Source: Sthenelais limicola (lineage: Eukaryota; Annelida; Polychaeta; Phyllodocida; Sigalionidae). From it: a stretch of DNA of 64,000 bases. Made by a program: the position numbers and the translations under genes. This document shows positions 34,091 to 43,362 of the stretch, piece by piece; the stretch's first letter is position 1; the number at the start of each line of letters is the position of its first letter. A model generated the notes under the pieces. That model saw only the letters and a program-made list of their open reading frames with translations. It was not told the origin of the DNA and made no database searches. The stretch is from assembly GCA_942159475.1 (NCBI GenBank), contig OW804094.1, positions 24,040,366 to 24,104,365 on the forward strand, given 5' to 3'.

Positions 34091-34504
34091 ATATGTGATG
34101 TGTTTCAGGAAAATGAGTCATACGTCGCAAAATATATTTTTCAAAGGTTTTTTTTACAAAGTCTCTTCATTGAAATGTTCTGATTTTTAGAGGGATTATC
34201 ACTTATTGTCATATGAATCTATATAACAAATTTCGGGACACTGTTTTAAATATATCCTTGCGTTTTGAAGGCCTTTGTATGGAGGACATTTAGTTACTTT
34301 ACTGGTAATTACCCATCTAGAAACATTGCAAACTTCTTTTTTTCAAAAATAAAAATATCATACTTAGAATCTGGAAATACTTATTAAGTGTCCCAGTGTT
34401 TAGTATCATTGGAATCACCTTGATCTCCACTTTTCAAATATGGTGATATCTCAAAATCCATTTTTTGCGACTTATGACTCATTTTCCTAAAACGGATCAC
34501 ATAT
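34091..34504 (+). mobile_element. M2 MITE, full length
   Basis: 414 bp. Starts ATATGTGATGTGTTTCAGG and ends CTAAAACGGATCACATAT. Confidence 0.94.
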
Positions 34505-35072
34505 AGCAGGAAATATCTGTTTCCTCAAAGCCCCAGTAACCCCCTCTCCCTGCCACACACAATCGTACGCCTACGAGAAACGATCACGATCAGCGCATGT
34601 CCGGATCTTGGGTTTCCCTCTGCGCTCTCCTACCAGGGTTTCCTTCCTTCCATAATTGTATTACTCTTTAGACGAATTAGTGAAAGTTAGGGTAGAAGCA
34701 GGGCCAGCGGTAGAGCAGTTTATGAGGTTGATGACCGTTCTGTACGTTCCTCCCTAATTGAATATTCCCACAACCTGCAAGTGGGCACAGAGTCTAACTA
34801 ATAGGGTTTCTTAATTAAGCGCAAAAAGCATTTACATCATTGGCGCCTTAAAATGCGAAGGGGTCCTGCAGTGCTTTAATAAGAGAAGTGGGTTAAGGGT
34901 TAGATTATTTGTTACCATGACTGGATTCAGCCTGGATCGAGAAACAAAGAGTAAGAGAGGTTTGGAGCCATTAAAAGTTATTGCAATAATTAACTCTTAA
35001 TTGAAGGTGAAAGTACATGGTAACTCTTACAGGTTGAATATATAAAATAAACTGCTGGCCTTTGGAGAAGGT
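34505..35072. other. Unassigned DNA
   Basis: No repeat family or gene recognised on either strand. Confidence 0.45.
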
Positions 35073-35075
35073 TTA

Positions 35076-35515
35076 AGGCTGCGATTCCACTGGCTCGCTC
35101 TTTTGGACCGCTCATGGCCTGCTCTTTTTATTTCCCAGAGTGCATAACAAGCGAAGGCAGAGCAAACCCAGAGCGGTCCAATAAAATCGGTGAATGCGCT
35201 TTCTATGCGCTCTTAAAATTTGAAGTTGGTGCTTCTCTTTTACACTGCGATAAAGTCTGACCTGTTTGATTTGAGCGCAACTACACGCTGCTCTTTCTGC
35301 CTGTTAAAGTAGGGGACCAAGATCGCATTGAGAGCAAACCAATGCATTTGCTATTGATTTCAGAAGGTAACAAGCACACCAGTAGAATCACTCTGCGCTT
35401 GTCTTGCACTAAAAACATTAGCGGAAGAAGAGCGAATGACAAGCGCAGTATAAACAAAAGCAAAAGCAAAAGCGAGCCATGAGCACATATACAAGCGATC
35501 CAGTGGAAACGCACC
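35076..35515 (+). mobile_element. G-element A with TTA target duplication
   Basis: 440 bp. Starts AGGCTGCGATTCCACTGG and ends CCAGTGGAAACGCACC. TTA flanks both sides (35073-35075, 35516-35518). The interior is dense in GAGCG/CGCTC words. The 3-bp TTA duplication would fit a PIF/Harbinger-type mover, but there is no transposase to confirm it. Minus-strand open frames inside are side effects of the repeats. Confidence 0.85.
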
Positions 35516-35710
35516 TTAAGAATAGGAGAGAGTGGGAGGGGAAGTAATGTATGTGTGTGTACTGGGAGGAGCAGCGAAGGCGTGAGGGAGAGAGAAGGAG
35601 AGCATGCACGAGGAGCAGCGTTGTCAGGGGTTAGTTGGGGTGTCTCTCACCAGGCCGCAGGAATGACAGCACAAACTCACTTTGGGTACACTGCAAATCT
35701 GATAAATCAA
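35516..35710. other. Unassigned DNA between G-element and M2
   Basis: Purine-rich (GTGAGGGAGAGAGAAGGAGA). No feature identified. Confidence 0.4.
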
Positions 35711-35899
35711 ATATGTGATGTGTTTCTGGAAAATGAGTCACAAGTCGAAAATTTATTTTTCAAAGTTCTTTGTTCATGGGATCTCGTTGTTTGAATCTTA
35801 TAGTTCGTAGTGGGTTATGTGATGTCAGTAGTATGAATACAAGTATGAAATTTCAAGACTGTATATCAAATATATCATTGCGTTTTGAAGGTCATCCTA

Positions 35900-36346
35900 A
35901 GGCTGCAATTCCACTGGCTCACTCTTTTGGTACGCTCATGGCCCGCTCTTTTTATTTCCCCAAGCGCATAACAAGTGAAGACAGTGCAAAACCAGAGCCA
36001 TCTAATAGAATCAGTAACTGCGCTTTCTATACGCTCTTAAAAACTGCTATTTGCGCTTCTTTAGAAGAGTGCAGGATGTTGCGCTCATGTCTGATGTGTT
36101 TGATATGAGCGCAACTACACACCGCTCTTTCCATGGCTTTTAGTAGCGATCCAAGAGCGCAGTAAGAGCGGACCAAGTGATTTACCATTGATTTCATAAG
36201 GAAACAAGCACACCAGTAGAATCGCTCTGCGCTTGTATTGCGCTAAAAATAAAATCAGACAAAGAGCGAGTGACAAGCACACTATAAAGAAGGGAAGCAA
36301 GAGCGAGCCATGAGCGCAGATACAACCGATCCGGTGGAAACGCACC
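35900..36346 (+). mobile_element. G-element B
   Basis: AGGCTGCAATTCCACTGG to GGTGGAAACGCACC. The left flank CTA does not match the right flank TTT, probably because the next element inserted at its border. Confidence 0.85.
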
Positions 36347-36349
36347 TTT

Positions 36350-36796
36350 AGGCTGCGTTTCCACTGGTTCGCTCTTTTGTCCCGCTCTTCATCCGCTCTT
36401 TTATTTTCTCAGAGCACATAACAAGCGAAGTGAGAGCGAAACCAGAGCGGTCTAATAGATTTGGTAACTACGCTCTCTATGCGCTCTTAAAAACTGATAT
36501 CTGCGCTTCTTTGGGAGAGCGCAGGACGTTGCGCTCATATCTGCTGTGTTTGATATGAGCGCAGCAACACAACGCTCTTTCTACCTGTTAAAGAAGCGGA
36601 CCAAGAGCGCAGTGAGAGCGCACAAAGTGATTTACCATTGATTTCATAAGGAAAGAAGCGGAATAGTAGAATCGCTCTGCGCTTGTATTGCGCTCAAAAT
36701 ATTAGCGGATGTAGAGCGGATGACAAGCACCCCATAAACAAGCGCAGCAAGAGCGAGCCATGAGCACATATATAAGCGAACCAGTGGAATCGGACC
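36350..36796 (+). mobile_element. G-element C
   Basis: Starts only 3 bp after element B. AGGCTGCGTTTCCACTGG to CCAGTGGAATCGGACC. TTT lies on both flanks. Confidence 0.87.
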
Positions 36797-37018
36797 TTTA
36801 GGAGTATGTTTAGATATAATATGTTTAGATGTAATTGCCAGAAAATATTGCAAACATTTCTTTAAACATGAAATATAGAAAGAGGATCCGGTGAACATTT
36901 ACCTCCGATTTATATGCATATTTAACTAAATATCTCAAACTAATTAGGAAAATAAAAATTAAATCAACCAGTAAAGAATATAAGCAAAATGTATCCAATT
37001 ATTATGAGACTTTATGGC

Positions 37019-37284
37019 TGAAGGTACAGGAAAATGTACAATTTGTCTTCGCTAATTGGCGAAGGCAATTCTCTCAAATGACCAAAATTTAAGACAGGAA
37101 TGAAGTTAGAGTAATTAACCCAGAAGTACAATTCAACATATAACCAAACAGATTTCTAAAACTAATTTGATAAGAATTATATTCAGAGATATAGTTATAG
37201 TGTCTATCATGTTTTAACTTAATTTAGCAAAAATTTCTTAATGTGTAGAGCAGTCGGTTGCACATTTTCAAAAAAAACCTGGCC
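37019..37284 (-). mobile_element. M1b MITE, old and diverged
   Basis: GGAAAATGTACAATTTGTC at the left and GCACATTTTC, then CTGGCCC, at the right. Two short internal insertions lengthen it to 266 bp. One is a GCTAATTGGCGAAGGC stretch next to the CTTCGC end. Confidence 0.75.
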
Positions 37285-37399
37285 CGTGGTCTGTCTTGGA
37301 ATTGGCAACGCACAAAAATAATCATATAAATGGTTATGTGTCTTTTTCTAATGAAATTGTTAAATGTAAAAAGGCCAATGAAAATATTTTAAAAAAAAA

Positions 37400-38266
37400 G
37401 AGATGTGTTACAGGAAATTTAGTTAAACGTCGCAAAAAATTATTTTGTTCAAATGTCTTTCCAGAAGAACCCTTAGTCAGAATGTTTTTTTATTGAGGTC
37501 TTTTGTGCTGTTAGTAGCATGAATACATGTGCTAGCTTTTAAGACTATAGTATTTTGAATATATATATGTGACCCGCCGAGGGGAAAGGGGGCTCCGTGC
37601 GGGAGTTATAGTTCCTGGTATTCCCGCTAGGAGTCACATCATATTCATGACGTCACTGTCAGAAATGTTTATATTAGTAATTCTGAGAGGGAGGTAACTT
37701 TGAAAGTCTGTAACTTCACTAATTTTTGGAGTATCAACAAAATTCTTTCATTTTTATGATGCTCATTTCCCCTTCTGTACATGCCTCTCATTTAAAAAAA
37801 ATATTTTTAATATTTTTTTTTTGTACATGTGATGTGTCACAGGAAAATGAGTCACTCCCCCAACCTATTTGAGGTCATCTACTGAAAACTGACATAACTT
37901 TACAAAAAAAAACATATCTTGGCAAATTCTGAGAATTTTCAACTATTTTTTTTGGTTATTAACTCAGGAGAACATGCCGACTCAGAATCTATAATAAACC
38001 CAAATTGGAGTCCCCTTTCTGCTCGGCTGGTCACATATCTCAGGTTGTTCTGAGTATATTCTCACTATATTCAACTACTTTACAAGAAACAAGAACTAGA
38101 AAAAGATTGCACTTGAAACTTCTTTTGCCATTCATAGTGAAATATAAAAGTACCTATTAGATGTCCTGATGTCAACCATCACTGGAATCAGGATCAAATA
38201 TAATAATATCTCAAAATCCATCCTTTGCGACTTGTGGCTCATTTTCCAGTGACACATCACATATGG
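37400..38266 (+). mobile_element. M2 MITE split by M4
   Basis: The left part (AGATGTGTTACAGGAAATTT to about 37565) and the right part (about 38038 to TTTTCCAGTGACACATCAC) rejoin in M2 order across the M4 insertion. Confidence 0.82.
37568..38035 (+). mobile_element. M4 MITE with TA target duplication
   Basis: 468 bp. The inverted ends agree at 25 of 29 positions (TGTGACC.GCCGAG at both), and each end is flanked by TA (37566-37567, 38036-38037). This would fit a Tc1/mariner-type mover, though no transposase is present. A piece of M2 end (ATGTGATGTGTCACAGGAAA) lies inside at about 37828. Confidence 0.85.
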
Positions 38267-38282
38267 TGGCTCAAGGCTTATT

Positions 38283-38517
38283 GGTCAGATTTTCAGAAAA
38301 TGTACAATTCACCTTCACCAATCTTCTCAAATAACCCAAATTCCAGACGAAAATAAAGTTCAAAATAAAGTTCGACCTAACCAAACAGTTTGCTAGAATC
38401 AATGCAATACCAAATATACTCGAATTTACCTAGTATTGACCGAATTGCAGCCTAATTAAGCAGAAATTACTAAAATTGAACCGGTGCCAATTGTGCATTT
38501 TCTGAAGATCTGATCCA
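38283..38517 (-). mobile_element. M1 MITE, full length
   Basis: Ends are TGGTCAGATTTTCAG and TCTGAAGATCTGATCC. Confidence 0.9.
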
Positions 38518-38751
38518 TATAACAGAGACCACTCCATGTCAGCCCCAGCAGGTCCACTTGTGTTCAGTGCAGAGGTGTGGGGGTGACAGAGTGGCCCTGC
38601 TCCACCCAGCCTACCCTATACAATATAAATGGTCTGTCTTAGAAGTTCTCCATTGAGCCCACTGCAGTCGGCACAACACTTGTTTTAAAGTCCATAGCCA
38701 AACTGTTCAAAGCATATGGAGGCTTGCTGGTGGAGGACTATATATATATAT
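38518..38751. other. Unassigned DNA, locally less AT-rich
   Basis: No feature recognised. An exon is possible but no splice-bounded frame stands out. Confidence 0.35.
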
Positions 38752-38986
38752 GGGTTAGATCGTGAGGAAATGTACAATCAACCTTCAACAACCTTCTCAA
38801 ATAACGCTAATTCAAGACGAAAATCAGGTTCAAAATACAGTTTAACATAACCAGACAGATTTATTGAATGAATACAATACAGACTACACTCACATTATAC
38901 TCAGTATTTATCAATTTTCACTCTAATTTAGCAGAATTTGATAGATGTGTAGAACTGTAGATTGTGCATTTGCTGAAAATCTGACC
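38752..38986 (-). mobile_element. M1b MITE with ATAT flanks
   Basis: 235 bp. Ends are GGGTTAGATCGTGAG and GAAAATCTGACCC. Confidence 0.9.
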
Positions 38987-39256
38987 CATATGTGACTCAT
39001 TCCCACCAAATGGACGCAGTGCATGTAGCCTACGAAAGGTCCCTTCAGTGTGAGAATATTTAGGTAGTTTTATAAGAATTTGGTCAGTTGCTTTGGTACA
39101 GGAGCTTTTCTAGTCAGAATTCAGTCGCACATGACTATATTTTCAAACAACTATGATCCTCTTATTTAATATTGATATTTTGTAGTATTAGGATGTGACC
39201 AAATAGCAGCATTTTAGTCCTGAGCAAGACTTTAATCCATGGCGGCGGGGTGGAGC

Positions 39257-39273
39257 GGGGGGGGGGGGGGGGG
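39257..39273. repeat. Poly-G run of 17
   Basis: Homopolymer on the top strand. Length is uncertain. Confidence 0.9.
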
Positions 39274-39351
39274 TGTTCTCGCACCCATTTAGTGAGATTG
39301 AGTCATATAATATATATTAAATAGAACTTCATAAATAGCCAGCAATAATCG

Positions 39352-39417
39352 AAAATTGATTGGACGAGATTCGTCCGCATGAGCATGATGCCATAGGAAT
39401 CTCGTCCAATCAATTTT
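39352..39417. repeat. Perfect 20-bp inverted repeat
   Basis: AAAATTGATTGGACGAGATT and its exact complement are separated by 26 bp. A related but imperfect hairpin lies at about 39731-39780. Both share a TTGGAC core. Confidence 0.85.
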
Positions 39418-39469
39418 TATTTTTATTATTATTTTATATTATTATTTTTATTGTTACTCTACCACAGAA

Positions 39470-39590
39470 GAATGTAAAAAACGTCAGAAGGGGAATTGAA
39501 ACCTCCCAATTTGCAGGATATCGCCTTTGATCGGCAGCGAAAGAATGCAATAAAATGTTTTTCAATTCAATTCAATTCAATTCAATTATT
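39470..39590 (+). mobile_element. Retroposon tail with (TTCAA)5
   Basis: AATAAA at 39549-39554, then TTTT and five TTCAA units (39561-39587). Same tail type as 6924-6950. Left boundary not defined. Confidence 0.55.
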
Positions 39591-39730
39591 TTACAAATGC
39601 ATGGGCATGGGCAGAGTTAGGGGTGCTTGGACTGTCTGTGATACTTGTTTCATACTTTTTCAGTGATATCTAATGATATTTGATTCTATGCACTTATAAT
39701 AAATATAGAATGGAACTCGCCGTCGTAATC

Positions 39731-39780
39731 AGGAATTTATTGGACTTGATTATTGAACAAAATCTTGTCCAATGAATTTT
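39731..39780. repeat. Imperfect 20-bp inverted repeat
   Basis: The arms GGAATTTATTGGACTTGATT and AATCTTGTCCAATGAATTTT match at 15 of 20 positions. Confidence 0.6.
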
Positions 39781-39945
39781 TCGATTTATCCATTTTTCGA
39801 TTTTCTGTATGTATTATGCACATTTCAATCTTTTTACCGTACATGTGGGACAAGACTCCGATCCATTGAAATGTCAACTAACCAAGATTTTGATGTATTT
39901 TAGTCTGGTATGGTTCTGGCAGGTACCAGCCTGATTCAACTTCAA

Positions 39946-40295
39946 ATAGGGGAGTTGCATGTGCCACTGCGCATGTCTGGTACAGTGCATCATGGGATGA
40001 ATTTTGATGAAATCTGACATACGAATATTTGGGAACATTTTTATAAAAAAATGCGATAATGTTTTCACAAATATCAAAGCTTTAAGAAATGTTCTATAAA
40101 AACCAAATGCATGATGGGAACGATGGAGGCTTTTGTTATGAAAACATGTACATAACACATGGATATTGACATTAGAGCAATGATAAATATTCCATGATGA
40201 ACTTAGCATGATTTATATAGATTTTATACTGTACCATTAGTCCCATAATGCCATGCGAATCGGAATTCAAAATGGCGGCTATGCAACTCCCCTAT
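39946..40295 (+). mobile_element. M3 MITE, full length
   Basis: Starts ATAGGGGAGTTGCATGTGCC and ends GGCGGCTATGCAACTCCCCT. 350 bp, the best M3 copy here. Confidence 0.93.
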
Positions 40296-40568
40296 TCCTA
40301 TATAAACATATTCATAAAGTCAGTCCTATAAGTAAATTGAATATATTTATTTGTAGCGTTTACAAGTTTTCTTGCTCGGTGATATCTGTTCATCTGGAGC
40401 ATTGATATAATAGGGTGTTGCCCCTATAAATATTGTTATAGGATAGAACACAGGGTTATGCTTCCCTGCTATGTATTTCTCTTTATAGCTAACAAAAGGT
40501 AAATCGCCTGGCGATTCGCTCATGCTGACAAATCGTCTGATAGTGTTTCCTTAAAAGTAATATCATGA

Positions 40569-40630
40569 TGGCGAAAGACGAAAGACGAATGGCGAATGAC
40601 GATTGGCGAATGGCGATAGACGAGAGACGA
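40569..40630 (+). repeat. Tandem GCGAA/ACGAA array in the LTR
   Basis: Degenerate units of about 7-10 bp (GGCGAAAG, ACGAAAG, ACGAATG, GCGAATG). The array lies just upstream of the TATA box, where U3 enhancers usually sit. It is repeated at 43498-43559. Confidence 0.75.
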
Positions 40631-40647
40631 TCCGCTTACTCTTGTAC

Positions 40648-40655
40648 TATATAAA
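40648..40655 (+). promoter_or_regulatory. LTR TATA box
   Basis: TATATAAA. It predicts transcription starting near 40680. The matching box in the 3' LTR is at 43577-43584. Confidence 0.8.
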
Positions 40656-40679
40656 CCCCTGTTTGTTGACGATTCACAC

Positions 40680-40685
40680 AATAAA
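40680..40685 (+). promoter_or_regulatory. LTR poly(A) signal
   Basis: AATAAA, about 30 bp after the TATA box. In the 3' LTR it would end the transcript. In the 5' LTR it lies at or next to the likely start site, which may help transcripts escape early polyadenylation. Confidence 0.7.
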
Positions 40686-40827
40686 CCTGAGACCCGAGCT
40701 GTAAAGACCTCTTTGACTCCATTCCTCGTGTACGCGAAGCAGTGCTGAACTATCACTCAAATATCACCTAGCTCTGAGATTAGCAAGTAACTAGAAGACG
40801 AGATCAGCTTAGTTCAGTAACTTTATT

Positions 40828-41961
40828 ATGGCTTACGAGACGAATTCACTTGATCACCTGTGGGATGAGACCCTGGAAGACCAGGCCCACCGACTCATCG
40901 AACAAGGGCATAACATGGGAAAGGAAAACCGTAACATTGGTGGCAGCGGTGGGATTGTCAATACCCTGGGCGATGGATCTTCATCATCATCGCTTACGGA
41001 TCCCCATCCTTTCCCATTGACGCCATCGTTGGAAGTCACCGTCAACCCGCGTCAGTATGAGAACTGGCGCTCATCTCAACTAGCAAGAGATAGGCATGTG
41101 AGAGTGCTAGATGAGGTACCAAAGCCAGATACCAAGGTGAGGCCTGGGAGTGGGGGAGGAGTGGCTGTAGCCAGACCAGGCAGGAAAGTGAAAGCAGTGC
41201 CGAGGATCTATGATGGATCTACATCACTTGGTGACTTCTTAAACCACTTCCAAGTTGTCGCGGACTTAAATGATTGGACTGACAATGAATGTGCCTTGTA
41301 CTTGGGGGCTAGTTTGGATGGTTCAGCCCTGGCTGTATTGGGAAAAGTGGACTTGGATGACCCCATGGGGTACATGTTATTGGTTGAACAATTGGAGAAG
41401 AGATATCAACCCGCCGACCAATTGGCTCTATACCGCACACAACTCAGGCTAAGGCAACAGGTGAAAGATGAAAATGTGAGTGATGTGGCAGATGACATTG
41501 AAAGGATGGTGCGATTGGCCTACCCTAGAGTAGATAGGGAGGTCAGAGATGATCTCAGCAGAGATGCCTACATTGCAGCATTGAAGGACGAGAAACTGAG
41601 GCAGTGGGTGGTTCAGGCTAGACCAGGAACTTTTGCTGAAGCTAGAGCAGCAGCCTTACATGCAGAGGCCTTTACGCAAGCTGAAAAAGATAGGTATGCG
41701 TCACCCAAAGGTCAAGTGAGGGTGGCGGTGAGCGAATCGCCACTAGCTACATCTAATACACCTATCCAACTGGAATCAGTCTTCGAGCGAATCGTTCAGA
41801 GACTGGAGCGACTTGAGACGAATCACCCTCAGGCGAATCGCCCCCAACCCAGGAACAGAGGCTGCTTCCAATGTGGTGAGATAGGCCACTTCAAATACGA
41901 TTGCCCTCACCTGCCTGCACCCAGACCCCTAATGGAACAGGGAAACGACCAAGGGCAGTGA
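40828..41961 (+). CDS. gag: Gag polyprotein
   Basis: 377 residues; forms the particle that packages the element RNA. Codons 1-36 lie in the LTR and codons 37-43 are the primer-binding site. Residues about 126-282 look like a Ty3/gypsy capsid region (YDGSTSLGDFLNHF onward, RYQP, then ALHAEAF). A zinc knuckle CFQCGEIGHFKYDC (CX2CX4HX4C) at 346-359 should bind RNA. The start is the first ATG after the predicted transcription start. Next to the stop it overlaps the protease frame by at least 61 nt, with a slippery heptamer 13 nt upstream of the stop codon. The frame is intact with no stops. Length is typical for gag proteins of this group. Confidence 0.92.
   Translation: MAYETNSLDHLWDETLEDQAHRLIEQGHNMGKENRNIGGSGGIVNTLGDGSSSSSLTDPHPFPLTPSLEVTVNPRQYENWRSSQLARDRHVRVLDEVPKPDTKVRPGSGGGVAVARPGRKVKAVPRIYDGSTSLGDFLNHFQVVADLNDWTDNECALYLGASLDGSALAVLGKVDLDDPMGYMLLVEQLEKRYQPADQLALYRTQLRLRQQVKDENVSDVADDIERMVRLAYPRVDREVRDDLSRDAYIAALKDEKLRQWVVQARPGTFAEARAAALHAEAFTQAEKDRYASPKGQVRVAVSESPLATSNTPIQLESVFERIVQRLERLETNHPQANRPQPRNRGCFQCGEIGHFKYDCPHLPAPRPLMEQGNDQGQ
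40938..40953 (+). promoter_or_regulatory. Primer-binding site for tRNA-Leu
   Basis: TGGTGGCAGCGGTGGG lies one base after the LTR. From memory it is the exact complement of the 3' end of animal tRNA-Leu (...CCCACCGCTGCCA plus CCA). It starts minus-strand synthesis. It lies inside the gag frame and encodes Gly/Ser-rich sequence. Confidence 0.85.
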
Positions 41962-42959
41962 ACGGCCGGGAGCCTGTCCAGATGATAACCGGTGGGAGAG
42001 AGGGTTGGATCGCAGTGCAGGGGCGATGGGACCCGTCGACGGCGGGGGTAGTAGTAGATGGAAAGTGTTGGGGAGTGTCAATACAGTGGCTAGTGGACAC
42101 AGGAGCATGCACTACTATTATGAGTAAATACATCTGGCAGCAAATGGATCAACCACCACCACTCAGGGCTTCTCAGATACGCATAACTGGGGCGGGAGGC
42201 ATGCCAGTTGATGTGCTAGGAGAGACTGATATAGACGTTGACTTTGAGACTCTGACAATTCACATGCAGGTGATATTGGCAAAGTTTGATCAGGGAGGCA
42301 TTCTAGGAATGGATGTGATCAGGGCCAGGAAAGGACAGGTAGACACAGACAGTGGAAAAGTGTGGCTGGAAACTCAGGTGACTACAGGGCCAGGTTGCCT
42401 GGAGGGTTATGTTTATGCAGCCCAGGAGACTACAGTGCGAGCTGGGAGCTGCAGGATGATGAAGGTGGAGTGGAACAATGGACTGGATAACCAAGAGTCA
42501 GTGGAAAATATTGTGATCTTGGAAGATGGGGGATTCGTGCCTGACATACGAGTAGCCCGCTCTGTCCATCTCTCACAGGACCTGGGTAGTGTGGCGGAAG
42601 TGCTAAATGGGGGGATTCAGGACATAAGAATCCCAAAAGGAAGTAAGATAGCTGTGTGGGCAGAAGGGGAGGAAAGCCTGGAGATGGGAGGAATCTGTCA
42701 GAAACAAACTGGAGAACAGGATGATCAGCTGTTGGTGGAACTGTGCAAACGAACTGATTATATAACTGTGGGGGCACACAAGGAGCTAGTCAATGACTTA
42801 TACAAACAGTTCCTTCATGGAAGGAGAAACATGGAAATGTTGATGGGTTGTCAAGAATCCCTTGCAATCAATGCCACAGAGGAAGCTGGAGAATGGAGCT
42901 GTGCTACACACCCAGGAGACCACTGCTACCTACAGCACCAGCTCCGGAGATGTGAGTGA
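41901..42959 (+). CDS. pro: Retropepsin (protease) frame, pol truncated
   Basis: 352 codons as read from the first Met, in the -1 frame relative to gag. True translation probably enters by frameshift near 41946, so the Met is unlikely to be used. The aspartic protease active site is WLVDTGACTT (Asp66-Thr67-Gly68), and the C-terminal flap-side motif GILGMD is at 133-138. The enzyme would act as a dimer to cut Gag. After about residue 230 the sequence matches the spacer found between protease and reverse transcriptase (IRIPKGSKIAVW). Reverse transcriptase motifs never appear. The last ~45 residues are out-of-frame sequence beyond a deletion joint, so the C-terminus is not natural. Retropepsin is well supported; activity is unknown. 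Confidence 0.88.
   Translation: MPSPACTQTPNGTGKRPRAVNGREPVQMITGGREGWIAVQGRWDPSTAGVVVDGKCWGVSIQWLVDTGACTTIMSKYIWQQMDQPPPLRASQIRITGAGGMPVDVLGETDIDVDFETLTIHMQVILAKFDQGGILGMDVIRARKGQVDTDSGKVWLETQVTTGPGCLEGYVYAAQETTVRAGSCRMMKVEWNNGLDNQESVENIVILEDGGFVPDIRVARSVHLSQDLGSVAEVLNGGIQDIRIPKGSKIAVWAEGEESLEMGGICQKQTGEQDDQLLVELCKRTDYITVGAHKELVNDLYKQFLHGRRNMEMLMGCQESLAINATEEAGEWSCATHPGDHCYLQHQLRRCE
41940..41946 (+). promoter_or_regulatory. Putative -1 ribosomal frameshift site
   Basis: G GGA AAC is in the right phase (X XXY YYZ) for gag, 13 nt before the gag stop codon, and both frames are open here. The same heptamer is known at the gag-pro junction of SRV-1. A downstream RNA structure was not worked out. 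Confidence 0.7.
42818..42955 (+). pseudogene. RNase H C-terminal vestige
   Basis: In the -1 frame relative to the protease ORF, KHGNVDGLSRIPCNQC (from about 42827) matches the conserved KH.NADALSR end of Ty3/gypsy RNase H domains. Everything between the protease spacer and this point (reverse transcriptase and most of RNase H) is missing. Integrase is missing too, as the frame soon stops and untranslated sequence follows. This fixes the deletion joint to about 42800-42825. Confidence 0.8.
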
Positions 42960-43350
42960 CTAGACAGTGCGAAAACCGGATTATGATACCAGTTGTGTGT
43001 GTGTTAATGGCTACAGTAATTTAAATGATTATCTTTAAAGCTTTCAAACAGACTAAGACGAAGCGTTGCTCCAAGCTACTGACATTTATTTGATATTGCT
43101 GGTTTACTATTCATCTCTATTTATCTAATTATTCTATACGATAAAGAACAATGAACAGTGCTGTGATTCGACCACCAAGAAGAGACTTATCCAGTTGCTA
43201 TATTATCAAGACTAAAATGAACAGTCGCTGTGATTCAAGTTACTGCTTGCTGAAACTAAGTTGCTGAAAAGGATCTATTATGCCTTGCTGTTATGTTAAT
43301 GGAACTGAAATTGTCTTTCTCATTGTTTCTTACGGGTCAAGAAACCTCAA
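42960..43350 (+). other. 3' untranslated part of the LTR element
   Basis: No coding remnant seen. ATGAACAGTGCTGTGATTCG at about 43150 and ATGAACAGTCGCTGTGATTC at about 43218 form an imperfect direct repeat. Confidence 0.6.
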
Positions 43351-43360
43351 AAGGGGGAGT
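43349..43360 (+). promoter_or_regulatory. Polypurine tract
   Basis: AAAAGGGGGAG, followed by TAA, immediately before the 3' LTR. It is the plus-strand primer in reverse transcription. Confidence 0.85.
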
Positions 43361-43362
43361 AA

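Larger units (their letters stand above)
35711..36882 (+). mobile_element. M2 MITE split by two G-elements
   Basis: The left part is 35711 to about 35899 (ATATGTGATGTGTTTCTGG, then GAAGGTCATCCTA). The right part runs from about 36800 (GGAGTATGTTTAG) to AACATGAAATATAGAAAGAG. The right inverted end is lost. Confidence 0.82.
40434..40936 (+). repeat. 5' LTR (503 bp)
   Basis: TGTTATAGGATAGAACACAG to CGTAACA. It carries promoter and poly(A) signals, a short tandem array, and the first 36 codons of gag. AATCGCC/GGCGATT at 40502-40516 is a perfect 7-bp inverted repeat with a 1-bp centre. Confidence 0.95.

Noticed and set aside
35281..36898. Several minus-strand frames of about 80 codons with similar sequences
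   Set aside because: They recur because the G-elements are copies of one another. No transposase motif.
39241..39280. G17 run as a G-quadruplex regulator
   Set aside because: Length is uncertain and there is no gene nearby to regulate.
40854..41045. Minus-strand frames across gag and protease
   Set aside because: Shadows of the element's plus-strand genes, with no domain of their own.
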